DNA of 64,000 nucleotides from contig NC_082406.1 in NCBI RefSeq assembly GCF_004011695.2, positions 930,001 to 994,000 on the forward strand. The letters run 5' to 3'. Of the stretch, positions 42,896 through 54,493 are shown one piece after another. Numbering within the stretch: position 1 is the first letter of the stretch; the number at the start of each line of letters is the position of its first letter. The translations under genes were made by a program, and so were the position numbers. Source of the DNA: Ascochyta rabiei. Its lineage: Eukaryota; Ascomycota; Dothideomycetes; Pleosporales; Didymellaceae. Below the pieces are notes generated by a model. The model was not told the origin of the DNA, ran no database searches, and saw only the letters and a program-made list of their open reading frames with translations.

Positions 42896-43411
42896 TGAGT
42901 TCTCTTGCTCTCCTTGTCGTTCATCCCCGATCTGCGTGTGAGAGGCCGCAATGATCAGATGCACGGTGACAACATGGAAAATGTGTGGTTCGAGATGAGT
43001 AACATCAGAGGGTAGTGAGCAACTGTTTCCCCGGAGAATTTCCTCCAAAATAGACAGCAGTTGTGTGTATTTTTGTCTGCTGTATTGTATTCAAGCACCT
43101 GTACTTCGGAGGAAACGAACATGCATCTCGTCCAATTGGGACAGTCCCGGGGCAATACTGGGTTGCCGCATACATAGTATCATCTAAGCAAACATGAGCA
43201 GTCTCTCGACGTCCATCTTCCGCTGGAATACCCTCTTTGAGATGGGTACTTATTGTATTCTATGAAAAGTGTTGTGTGAGACATAGTCGACAGAACGCTA
43301 TTAGTGTAAAGAGATCAAAGTTCATTGGTACATCTGCAACAAGCTAACATCACTAAATCATGACAATAAAAGACTGGAGATACGAATACTCTTCCAGCGA
43401 ACTCAGTGTTC
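42896..43411. other. Intergenic, no gene seen
   Basis: About 500 bp of 3' flank between the CK1 fragment and the secreted-protein gene; no feature is seen. Confidence 0.4.
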
Positions 43412-44149
43412 TCAAACAGCAGGCCGTACGGCAGGCACACTCTCCCCTGCCGCCGTAATATCAACCACAGTGTTTACCCCAATCAAAGGCATCTGTCCAC
43501 TCATCCCTGCCATCTTCCCATTCGCGCACGTCGGCGTATTGTTAGGCGGTACCATCTTGCACGTCTGCAGCACACCCCTCAAACATCTCGCATCATCGAT
43601 GTCGTAGAATTGGGTGTGTGTCGCCCAGAAAGACTGCGGCTCCGAAGCAGCACACTCGACGTATTTATTCGGACTCTTTGCAATCACAGGCAGTGTTCCG
43701 TCAGGCAAGATACCTACACACTGATCCATGGCCACGTGTTCGTACTTCACGCCGTCCCACTTTGCCTCAGGAAGCGTGTTGATGGTCCTCCAATCTGCGC
43801 CGTACTTGAGTGTCTTGTACGCGTCCATGGACACATCGTAGGACCCGCCAGACTGATCGATATGGAGGACAGTGATACTGTTGCCGTTTGGTGCGGTGAG
43901 CTTGATGCACGGGTTGTTGCACGGGGGTACAGTTGGGAAGTAGGCGATGCGATTGGTGTTGATGAGGCAACCAATTACGCCCATCGAGGACGAGTACTCG
44001 ACGTGTGAGTCTAGCGCGATTGTGCCAGTCGTAGCACGGGTGGTGAGGTAGGCCTTGTCCGATTCGAAATGTGAGCGCCGAGGCAGGGCTAGGGTGGTGG
44101 GGGCTAGCCCAATGGCAAGTAAAGAAGCAAAGGTAGGGAACGTCTTCAT
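43412..44149 (-). CDS. Secreted Cys-rich protein, double-psi-barrel-like; effector candidate
   Basis: A single exon of 245 residues starting at ATG 44149 (MKTFPTFASLLAIGLAPTTLA, a clear signal peptide); an in-frame ATG at 44197 would put 16 polar residues before it and is rejected. A short pro-region (LPRRSHFESDKAYLTTR) may be cut after Arg. The mature domain has eight cysteines and the pattern GVIGCLINTNRIAYFPTVPPCNNPCIKLTAPNG ... VLHIDQSGGSYDVSMDAY, which resembles small fungal secreted proteins with a barwin/expansin-like double-psi beta-barrel: the Cys spacing and the D-QSGGS-YD-S motif match that type. No catalytic residues can be assigned. It sits beside decayed gene copies and a long gene-poor stretch. 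Function is unknown; an apoplastic or effector role is only a possibility. Confidence 0.78.
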   Translation of the reverse strand: MKTFPTFASLLAIGLAPTTLALPRRSHFESDKAYLTTRATTGTIALDSHVEYSSSMGVIGCLINTNRIAYFPTVPPCNNPCIKLTAPNGNSITVLHIDQSGGSYDVSMDAYKTLKYGADWRTINTLPEAKWDGVKYEHVAMDQCVGILPDGTLPVIAKSPNKYVECAASEPQSFWATHTQFYDIDDARCLRGVLQTCKMVPPNNTPTCANGKMAGMSGQMPLIGVNTVVDITAAGESVPAVRPAV

Positions 44150-45339
44150 GATGAAAAGAGTGTGGGTTTCGTTAATTGAAAGAGTGTGAGTTGACAAGAA
44201 GAAAACAGCAAGCCGTGCCTGATATAGAACGAGTGACAGGAGTGCTAGATGGTGCTGAAACGCAACAAAGAACGATTGTGCAAGAAACGAAGTCGACCAG
44301 CGAATGCACTATACAAAGCAGGACGAAAGATGTGGAAATGAGCGTTGGTGGTGCCTGCATGGTGCAAGTTTGCTGGTTTTGTACTTGCTGTTCTGAGAAT
44401 CGGAGTTGGGACTATGTGGACAATCCATGCTTCACATTGCCCGTGCAACGGAGTATGGTTATACACTCGTGCTGCTCAACCATTGGAACTCCGCATTCTC
44501 CACTTCTCGCGCCCATGAACTCAAGCGTATGTTCTGCGCAACGGTCATGTAATGGGCATATGCAGGAAAACCAGCGCCACCAACTAGAGGCAATGCAAAG
44601 CTTACCATCCCTTGAAACATCCACAGAATCTTAGACACAGAGATGCTTTGTCAATTGCACATAGCTGCAGACCGTGGCGTATCTCCTTTGTTGTTACAAA
44701 TCTACTATCGAAAAAGGGCATGTGCTGACGCTAACGGTAAAGATACTGATATCAGATGGCGTGGAAAGCAAGTAAGCACATCCGTCCATTCAAATAGCAG
44801 CACTGTACAATGTTAAGATGGTGCCCGGATTAAATCGTGGAGACTTTGTGCTGATAAAGCAGCTGTGTGTTATCGACAGGACCGGAGTGCTTCAGCAGTA
44901 GTACGTCATCTAATTCATGAGACAATGAACATGTTTTCGGCCGAAATCAACGGTTTCAAGAGTTGCCGTATCGGGCAAGAACGATTATATGTGACCGAGC
45001 CGAGGCGTCCTCTTTGATCGCTACTAAAGCCCTTAATTTTCTCTACTCTGCACCAATACTGCCAACGCCGTATTCATACTTTCAGACATGCAACAATTCA
45101 GCCGGAAGGATGAAGACAGTTACGACTTGACACACCTTGCTTTTTGATAGCTCGCTCGAAGGGCGAGGCGGGGGCAGCTGCATAGCTTCCGTCCCCCCGC
45201 GGGGTACATTAGACCCTTGCCATTTACTGACTGATATCTTCTGTGCAGCTATAAACATTAAATTTAAATAGCAATCTTTTCCAAGGCCATATTGTTGTCT
45301 AGTCATCGTCTTGTCGATCAACCCTCCCTCTGTTCCACA
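44150..45339. other. Divergent promoter region, secreted protein / OsmC gene
   Basis: About 1.2 kb between divergent starts. A TATAAA lies near 45250, roughly 90 bp before the OsmC start, in an AT-rich patch (TTAAATTTAAATA), and could be a core promoter element. No coding exon is supported. Confidence 0.4.
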
Positions 45340-45948
45340 ATGTCGGCCGCCCAAGCTCTCCGCGAGAAGCAAGCTCCCATCAAAGAAGGGTACCGCAAGG
45401 ACCCTTCTTCTGCCATAGTAACCCTAAAGTCCACCGGCTCGCTCGACGACTCCTCGATAACATGCAAGCTTTCGACCGGGGCCGCTGTCAAAGAAGCCTC
45501 CCGAATCGCAGGCCTACACCCCAAAGCGGGCGGTGACGAGTTCGCAGTATCAGGCGAGCTATGCTCAGGCGACATGCTTCTCGACGCCTTGGTGGCTTGC
45601 TCGGGAGTTACTCTCAAGGCTGTTGCAACTGCGCTTGGACTTCCTGTCAAGTCAGGCACGGTTACTGCAGAAGGTGATCTCGACTTCAAGGGCACAATGG
45701 GCGTCGACAAGGCGGCGCCAGTGGGTATGACGGGCATACGACTGCAGTTCAATATTAAATTTGGGGAGAAAGACGACGGGAGCGAGGTCAACGAGGACGA
45801 TCTTGAGAAACTGGGTAAGCTGACAGAGCGGTATTGCGTGGTGCTACAGACACTGGCCAAGAAGCCGACTATTGGCGTTGTTATGATCGGTAGTGGAAAG
45901 CAGGGAGACAGTATTGAAAGAGAGATCATGCATGGTAGCAAGTACTGA
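45340..45948 (+). CDS. OsmC/Ohr-family protein
   Basis: A single exon of 202 residues. ATG 45340 (MSAAQALREKQAPIKEGYRKDP) is chosen over an in-frame ATG 48 bp upstream because the conserved region begins here. OsmC-like proteins reduce organic hydroperoxides with a Cys pair. The first Cys is in LVACSGVTLKAVA at the start of the central helix and the second in ERYCVVLQTLAKKP, so both redox positions are kept, although the second lacks the CPV context of bacterial OsmC. HPKAGGDEFAVSGELCSGDMLLDAL forms the N-terminal part of the fold. The substrate in fungi is untested. The gene borders a long gene-poor stretch and has no partner gene. Confidence 0.88.
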   Translation: MSAAQALREKQAPIKEGYRKDPSSAIVTLKSTGSLDDSSITCKLSTGAAVKEASRIAGLHPKAGGDEFAVSGELCSGDMLLDALVACSGVTLKAVATALGLPVKSGTVTAEGDLDFKGTMGVDKAAPVGMTGIRLQFNIKFGEKDDGSEVNEDDLEKLGKLTERYCVVLQTLAKKPTIGVVMIGSGKQGDSIEREIMHGSKY

Positions 45949-48900
45949 TTGTTCGGAGCCATTTCAATCATGCATCGACAGCCGTTTGCACAAGATGTTT
46001 GTTCCTGCATGCACTTCCGTCGTCTGGTTTTAACTTCTTAATCAATGTCTCTCTTAATGCGTGCCACGGTCTTTTCCTGCACCCACTCGTAGCCATATTG
46101 TATTCTGCTCCTTTATACTTCGTCCTCTTTCTTCTACTTCACCACGGATCAACAGTACCCCTGAGTCACCAAACAAAATCAGGATCGATATCAGCAGACT
46201 GTTAACCAGCCCACGAATCCATTTCAGTGCCTTGCGTGTATTAAGCCTTGAGACCGAGAAGCACTCACCTCCGTCCGCTGCAAGCTAACATCGAACCCAG
46301 ACAGGCAAGACCTGCCTAGCGGATATCATTTTAACGAGAGTGGTAAAAATGCAGGGGGCCGAGAGGCAGGCATCGCAAGCTGACGCAAAGAAAGAGAGAG
46401 AATATCACAATCTACACTGAAAAGATGTGTCAAGCCCCTTGCCAACTACCCCCTCGCTCGACATCTCGTCCGTGCCGACGGCAGAGGAGCTGGCTTTTCA
46501 CTCGCCTCCTAAATTCTTCATGGGATCTCTCAACCCTTCTGATCGTTTTGGTCACGAACGCTGTTTGTGGCTGCCAGAGTTGAGTCCGTTTGCCCGACAC
46601 GTTGTCGCGGGGGTAGCATGGAACTTGATATGCTTGGTGTCTGTGGGATCTGTGGGAAGAGAGTATTACGGAAGCGCAGGAATAGTAGATAAGGAGCAGT
46701 GGTACAAACACCAAGACTGCAAGAGAGCAGCTTCAGCGCCGCTGCCGCGTTGTTCTTCAATAATCTCCAAGCACTTCGATTGCGATGGCGCTCAGTGACT
46801 CTTCACCGAAGCCTGGATGCTACACATATATCGAACATCCACATGCAACTCTGAGATATCTCTACCAATACTCGAAATGGAACCAACGTGTTTTTCCCCA
46901 TCTGAGAGACAAGAAGGAAGCGATGACACCTATTATTCCCAAGGCGGCTTTTTGAGCTGCGATAATTCTTAATCATGTCATGGTAGGGTTGACGGTTGCG
47001 TCAAACGTTAGATGTAAAAATGCCCGACTGTTAATCGCTACACCAGAATAAACAATCAGTGTGTGGATATTCAAGTGAGAGAAGATGTCTTTTTGGAGAA
47101 TTCTTTTTGGGAATTCACGAGAAGCGTGATAGAGCGATTGAATAGACATGCACTGATGTCTGCACGTGGGATCACAAAGGCCACTGCAATCGCTCGCACC
47201 ACGAGATTGAACAGCCCGCAAAAGCGGCCCTCAACAGCATGAAGCTGCGCTGAATCACCTACCTATCTATACACTTCAGGATTAAAAAACCCCATCGGAA
47301 AAAGAGGCAGAGGAGACCTGACTCTATTGCATCCACATCACTGCATCGTGCAATCCATCCGGTCAGCATGTCCGGTGAACATGTCCGGTCAGCACGATCT
47401 TAGCCTACTACTAGTCCACCTGCACGGATGGTGGAACACCGAGTTTGCGTGCGATAACAGCACGTATCGCCGGGAGCCTGGACCACGAGCAGTCAACACG
47501 ACGAGATCTGGAAATATGATTGGACGTGAACGGGTTGACTGGTTTTCCAGCTGGTGTTCACGTTCGCGTCTGGTGCCTGGCTGCAAAAGCAGCGCTGGCA
47601 TGGGCCTTGCAAGTCCAGTGGCAAGAAGTTTGCCGCTATTTCCGGGGCGTATCTTGGGAAATTGGTCCTGTCAGCTGCTGTAAGTTCTGCTAGGACACTG
47701 TTAGTTGACAGAGGAGATGTTCACAAGGATGCCACCGGTAATCGCGCGTGCCCTTCGCTTGTGTTCGGAAGCTAAGTCGTCGTAACTCCGACTTTTGTGA
47801 CTTAACCAGGTTGGACCTATTACTGGAACATTCAGCAGTAGGATCGCTGGACTCTCACCATCACGATCCACGACAGATCTGCAAAGTATGTCTGCAGAGT
47901 GTATCTGCGTGAGTGGTCCCACGGCGGTGCGTTGAAGGGGAGACATCTCTCTGTGTATCTTAGAACAGAGCACACCTTCCAGTAAATGTACGAAGGATAG
48001 TCTCGAGAATATGACTGCAAAGGCCAGAACTCAATGTGAAATCACGTAAGACTCCCCAGTAGGATGAGAGCATTTCGTACCATTCATGAATGGTTGATTG
48101 AGCTTGCAGATTCAAGTGCAGCAACCTACCCTTGATCTTTGCACTCGCCCGCAACACGGAGCTTTTATCGCATGAGATGGGTGGATGCTGCGTTTCTGGA
48201 TCAGCCGTACGCTCTAAAGTATGCAGGTGTATCGGGCCCAAAGCGATGGGATCAATACTCCTATTTACAACGGAAGATTTCATAGAAGCGAGCCGGTGGT
48301 TTCGTCCATGTGCACGCGTTGAGACAGTTATGACACTTGATAGCGTGGCGCCGCGCATCTTTCTCCATTCGTCGTGGAGTTTGGCACCTGCATGACAAGT
48401 AGCGGGTGTTGACAGAAGCGCGTGCAGATCTTTTTTAAAGACCTAGTCAGATGCAGGTCTGGCTTTTGTGAACACTGCTGGCTCACTCACTGTTACAGCA
48501 GGCTTGAGGCTTGCATAAGTTCCTTTGGTAAACACTAAGCCACCGTTTCGATGAAAATTTAACCTAGTGAGATCGCCGCAGCGAAATGCTCCAATTGAAG
48601 GTACTGAAGGGGTTACTTCAGACTCTGAGTGGACGGCTTGGGCAGCAAGATCAACGTCGCCAAGCTTCATAATGCTGTTTCGCTTATTGTACGGCTTCTG
48701 CAGTTGCAGAAGTTGGTGGTATTCGGAAGTTCCATATACGGTTGCTTGCTTCCGTTCAGTTGCTATCACGTCTGCCTTCGTGATCAACACCGACCATTAT
48801 TTTCTCCGGGTGATGGGGAGAATGGTATAATGCTGATCCGGAAATGTAGAAGCTCGGAAATGCACTCGTGACTGTCGCTCTCCATCACAGCGAACCGATC

Positions 48901-51900
48901 GGATTGCATTGATTATACACGCCCTTTACTGGATAACTTACCGAAAAGCCCCACTGGAGCACGATTTATCTCGGAAGGGGTTCATCCGAGCTGTGTCGTA
49001 CAAAAGTATAGGTTTATCCACGTCTGACCCACTGCGGAGAGTCAGCAGTAAAGTATGATATTTGCAGCTGTGAACCCGGAGGTGACAAATCTTCAGAACA
49101 GGCAGTTGCAATGCTATGAGTCATGCGCCCGTGAGATCGCCAAATCGATCTGCACAATCCAGAGTAGACAGGCAGGAAGAACCGATCTCGGCCGGATAAG
49201 GCTCACTGGCGCAAAGGGTCCGCACGTAGCGGGCACTCGCTCAACAACCGTGCAGGCCGAACCAAACCCTTCTATATATTAGCCTTTGAGCGAGACCAGA
49301 AGGAGGTCATGACATTTTGGGTCGCTCGACTGTGAAGACACCAGGAGAAATCGCCGATTTGTAGGGCGAAGCCACCCAATAGTTGTGTTTAATTTCAAGA
49401 GGAATGGGTTGACTAGCTCCAGATCTTAACACTGGTAAGATGGGTCGGCTCCACTTTGGCAAGTGATGCAGGCATGCAACGAGCATACGGCGATGACGCT
49501 GACGTGGCTGGGATACGAAAGCTCAGCAGCTGGCTGTCGAGGTGTTGTCGAGGATACGTGCCTGTTTGTGCAGCTGTGACCTTCCACTTGTGCACGCTAC
49601 TTGTCTAGATCATTCTGAGCACTTCATGTGCCAACATGGCGGCAGGTGCGTTTCATGTCGCAGTAAGGTTTCGTGATCGGACACAGATGACAATGGTACA
49701 TGCTATTCTGGGTGTTCTTGTGTGCAGGTAGCGGAAGGATGTACAAAGCAGAGGGTAGACTATGTTTCAGGTAGTGATGACACTGATGAGGTTCTCTTCG
49801 ATCGAAGTACGTGTGTTGACTGGTTGCGCAAAGGTAAGATTAGAGCCTGCGCCAGGTTTGACTGATCTCGGTCTTGTTGGCAAGCAGTGAATTATTGAGG
49901 TGGCAGAAGAGGGGTATTGTGCACCGACAGCGATGAGATCTGTTCTACGTGACAATTGTATTCTTGTCCGACGATGTGAAGAGATGAGCTTGGCACTGGG
50001 CTGTCCATGGCGAGATTGTAAGTCAGAGAAGAGACCTGTGAAGCGTGAGCTTTTCTGTTCCAGAACACACGCGTGGGAGATGATTGCTTTGAAACAGTGA
50101 ACCGAGTGATCACCAAAGAACTTGTTAAGACGATTGAACACTTGATAGTTGGAAGCGTTAGTGAATGTGATCGATACAGAGAAAGATATGGTATGGCTTG
50201 CTGTCGAGCACTGTGACGAAGCGTGCATGGAAGCAATCTGCAGCCCTGAAAGACCCCGAGGTAGTCCGTTATCGTGACTAAATTGTGGCTCGCCAGTTCA
50301 CAAACCATTCGACCCGAACTGCGCGAGAGTGCATTTTGAGGCAGGGGTAATTCAGCTCCCAGTCAAGGGTATCTGTCCCAGGAACCGGGTATTCATTGAT
50401 GTTGTGGATGTTGACGAGTGAATGTCAGAGCTTTTCGACTGGAGGGGAATTGACGCCACCAATCAACAGCGGCAGGGTTGCGCATGACACCCATGTCTCG
50501 TACCACGCAACGATGGGATCCGAACAATCGCACTCGCGAGCTGCATGCACGAACATGTGTTTCTCGTGATAAATTCGCAGTACCGTGACAGACGTTGACC
50601 CTGGAGAGAACGGACCATGTTCCGTCTCGGTGGCAGAGTGCAAGCCTCGGACGGGTGTCACGAATGTCACCACGTTCGTTTTGCTGGTTGGTGTTGCCTA
50701 GCACCCTGTTTCCCGACAGACACAGAGCGCGGCACCTGATTTGATCGATTGTACCACTAAGATCAGGACGGTGACCGGCATCGTTGTCACGCAGCACGGT
50801 CCTTGGTGTGGCACTACCAACAGCGTACGCTCAGTGATTATGCTGGCGAAGGTAATTTTACGGCTTTTTTTTTGTCTAGAATTTGCATCTGATCTTAGTG
50901 TGTTGTGGTCATGGCGCCGCCAGGTAGTTGCAAGCAGACTAGCGAACAGGCCGTCAAGCGCCTGGCCCGATGCGAGAGTTTCTGAAAACAATAGTTTGGA
51001 CCGAATAGACCATGTTTGAAAGACCGGGTGCGGCGCAATCTTGAAGCCAGGTTGAGGGCTGCACCCGGCTGGAGGGCGTCTGTGGCCGACGTGGGATGGA
51101 CCGTAGGACAGGATACTGTGTCCTGCTCATGCAAGGGTTTCTTCACGATCAGCGTGTTTCTTGTCGTGGGTCCTGCACCGCGATACCTACATGGTCACCG
51201 ATGAAAGGCGCAAAGTCGAGCATCCGGCTCCGGCTTTGATGTTGGCGAGCAACCGAAAAAGGCTGCAAGCATGCTTTGAAGCTTGCTGCGTCTGCATTCT
51301 AGTCGTGACGCGATGGCGACGCTACGTAAACTGACAGCCCCTGGATGATGGCGCCAAAGAACGGAGGCTTGGCAAAGCAGCAACGAACAGCCATCGCGCA
51401 CAAAACGAAGTGACGGACTGTCAGGCGGTCAAGTGCTGCCGTGCGACCATGTGGCGGTCCCCAGCGCTTCCGCATGGTCGCATCGTACCTTGTGCAAGGT
51501 CTCGTTGGAGAGGGTGAAGATGCAACTGCCCGTCCAGGGGATCAATCGCTGTGAGGTTCCGAGAAGGAGGCTCGCCGTGAGGCTAGGATCCTGCAGCCGA
51601 AGATGTTCGACAGTGGTCATAACCAACCCCAGCTGCGGCAGGCGGGGCCTGCGTTGGCACACAAGCCCAGACAGATGATGTGAAAGACGGGCGGGAGCTG
51701 GGCTTGGTGGACAGCACGGATACCAAACTCGACGGAGCGCAAAGACACGTGCTGCAGGTCCGGCTCGGCTGCCGAATCTGACAATCAACAGAAATTCGAG
51801 AATCAAGATTCGAGACTCGAGACGCGAGACGCGAGACCCGAAACGCGCTGGACAATTAAGGTGTTGACCATGGTTTCGCAGCATTTGAATATGTGCAACG

Positions 51901-54352
51901 TGGTGGCAGGCAGAGGCAGAGGCAGAGGCAGAGGCAGAGGCAGAGACGGACAGTCTGGAGGCCCTACCGCTGCATCGCTGCCTCTGAACTGGGTGAGCTG
52001 GGAGGCTGTGCTCGGCGCTGCGTGATGGGCGTGTGGAGGCGTGGAGGGCGTGGAGGGCGATGAGGGCGGTGTTTGGTGCCGTGTTTGATCGGCCGGCTAG
52101 CGGGAAAGATCAGCGCGTGTCGGGAAGGGGCGACCCTTGATCGAGGAAGGTGCGTACATCCCTGCTGCCAATCACGGCCCCCGACGCGTCGTTGCACCTC
52201 CCCCAAACTGCAATCGGCGGCGTTAGACAGCTGTCAACCGCCCGCACCCAAGAAAAAGGGGGCTTCCTCCACCCGCTACCAGGTCCAGCGCTGACGGCCA
52301 GTCGTAGTTTGACATCATCGCTGTCATTGCAGTCACCGTTAGTTTGGTGCTGTCCACCGCACGCGTGCACACGTAGCGTTTCTTCCGTCGAGGCTGACGT
52401 ACGTAGCATCGACGCCAGCAGCATCGTCCACCGCTGTCCTCGAGAGTCGAGTTCCATGGCAGTCGTGACTTTGCTCGGCTCTGTACGTGCGTTGGCGGTT
52501 CGCGCAGGGCGACGACGTGATGGGCCCGTCCAATCCATTGCCGTCTGCACTGTCCACGAAATCGCTGTCCACTGTCCACTGTCCACCCACGGCTCTCCTC
52601 CGCCTCTGCTTCATGGCCGACAAGGAACATGACACCGCCGTGGACCGTGATGGCTGGCAAACCATCTCGGTTTCGTCGACGACAGGTAAGCATGTCGTTG
52701 TCCCAGCTGCTATTCCTGTAACACTTGTGACCGCCTCTTTTTCCGCCCAAAACTCTCTGCTGCAGCATTAGTCCATCTCAGCTGTCGACACGACAGCGAG
52801 CCTTCCGCTCCTGGCTGCTGGAATGTTTCTGTAGCACAGCTGTACACGCCCGTCAGCCACCATCCTGGTTTGGGCCTGCGGCAGCTGTCTGCCGGGCACG
52901 GTGCCATTTGCTGGGGCTACAAAGGAGCCATCAGCCTGGCTCCGGCGTGCACAACAGGTTACCATCTCGGATGAACCTCCACGCTGGTCGAGGGTACGGT
53001 CGCAGACAGTGTCGTTCACGTTGCGTCTGCCCCTGCGAACTTGCGGAGAGCCTTTCGTGGCCGTCTGCCCCAAAGCATCCCACTCGCATACCCCTTCAGC
53101 CGTCATCATGCTACCGTGCGACCGGTCCCTGGTACAGCTGGCTGGCAGCCGGTGCGAGCATTGGCCCAGCACCAGACAGCACGACTGGGATGCTTGGGGG
53201 CACATGCACGAACTGCTTTTGTTTGGGTGAAAATGCATCCGGCCTCGTCTGCGCCCACGTTGAGCGAGGAATGGGGAGGGCAGGGTCAGGGCAAGTGCAC
53301 GCGAGCGAAACGCGAGGCTGTGAAGTGCGGAGAGGGTGAACTTTGTCATGCACAAAGTTGGTCGCGGGCAGGCGACGCGGGCCTTGAGACGGTCGTTTGC
53401 AGGCCAGCTAGATGTTGGCCCTCGCCCGCTGTCGCTCGTATGGAACGTTGTGAGGTCGCTGCAGCAGCCAGCGTGTGAGAGGTGGGAGCGCAGATGAGGT
53501 AATCGACCCGGAGCCAGTCAAAGGCACGCAACGAACGAGGCCGTGAACAGAAGCAACCCCTGCCCGTTTCCACGTCGAGTCAGATGCAGCAAGATCTGCG
53601 TCGATACAAGTCTGGCAAGTAGTCAAGAGTGGAGACAGGCGGCGACGCTCTCATGGCGCACCCGGCGTAAGGCCTGCAGCACATAGCGCGGCTTCACCAC
53701 CGGCTCGTGCCTCGAGTCCTGCGGCGTAGTGGGAGGCCCTTCTGTTTCCTCTTCTAGCCAGAATCCGCGTCGCGCACGCTCGGAGAATACAGGCCAAACC
53801 TTAACTCGCACCTGTCAGAAGCGCAGACGTCGTGCTAGACGCGCCTGTCTGTCCCCCGCTGGCGCTTGCTAGCATTCCCCTGGCGCAGTACCTGGGTGCA
53901 AGATCGCGCTGTACGGCCCGTTGCAGTCTTGCTTGGCCCAGAAACGCCTCCGTCGTCGTGGATCTGTTCTTAAACACCTTGCGCCCGCTGACAACTCCTA
54001 CGAACTGCTGCGTGCTTGCGCCGGCTCCTTCCCTCCCACTCAATTGCGACTCCACCACCTGTACATTTCTCCAGCCAACTCTAACTTGCTGTACTTAATT
54101 CCGGTCCCGCAGCGCACCAAGGTTCCTTTTCGAGACTACTATATCTGCGATATATTCCGTGGTTGTTGTTGCCCTGGTTTTTTGGCACCCCACGTCTTCC
54201 ATCACCCTTTCCATCGTCACCACTTTGCGTGTTCGCTATTGGGTAAGTACTTTGTAACCAGCCTTGGGTCTCTGCTTCTTCGGTTCAACATGACACGATC
54301 AATCAGTCGACACACTGTCGACTGTCATTCGCTAGAGTTACCATCGTGAACC
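45949..54352. other. Long gene-poor stretch, 8.4 kb
   Basis: No convincing gene was found in 8.4 kb of ordinary base composition. Open frames (46427-46798 plus, 51429-51884 minus, 52223-52768 minus and others) lack domains, signal peptides or coherent splicing. There is a hexanucleotide repeat at 51909-51944 and a degenerate GAGACGCGAGAC repeat near 51800-51845. The last part (about 53800-54350) is C/T-rich and probably the leader of the homeobox gene. The stretch may hold distal regulatory sequence or noncoding transcripts. Confidence 0.5.
51909..51944 (+). repeat. Hexanucleotide repeat, 6 copies of GGCAGA
   Basis: Six perfect copies in noncoding sequence; a simple microsatellite. Confidence 0.95.
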
Positions 54353-54493
54353 ATGGATCAACTTCACTCTCCAACAGTCGACCATGTTCTGACATTTTCT
54401 CCATACAGTATAAAAATCGCACTGCCGGTCATGGAATATCTTACACTTCAAGATATTCCGCATCGCCACTGCAACCCAGTAAACTCACACAGA

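Noticed and set aside
46427..46798. 123-codon open frame beginning with GTG
   Set aside because: There is no ATG at its start, no recognisable domain and no supporting splice structure.
51429..51884. 151-codon minus-strand frame
   Set aside because: It has low-complexity Arg/Ser composition, overlaps a GAGACGCGAGAC-type repeat and has no homology that I recognise.
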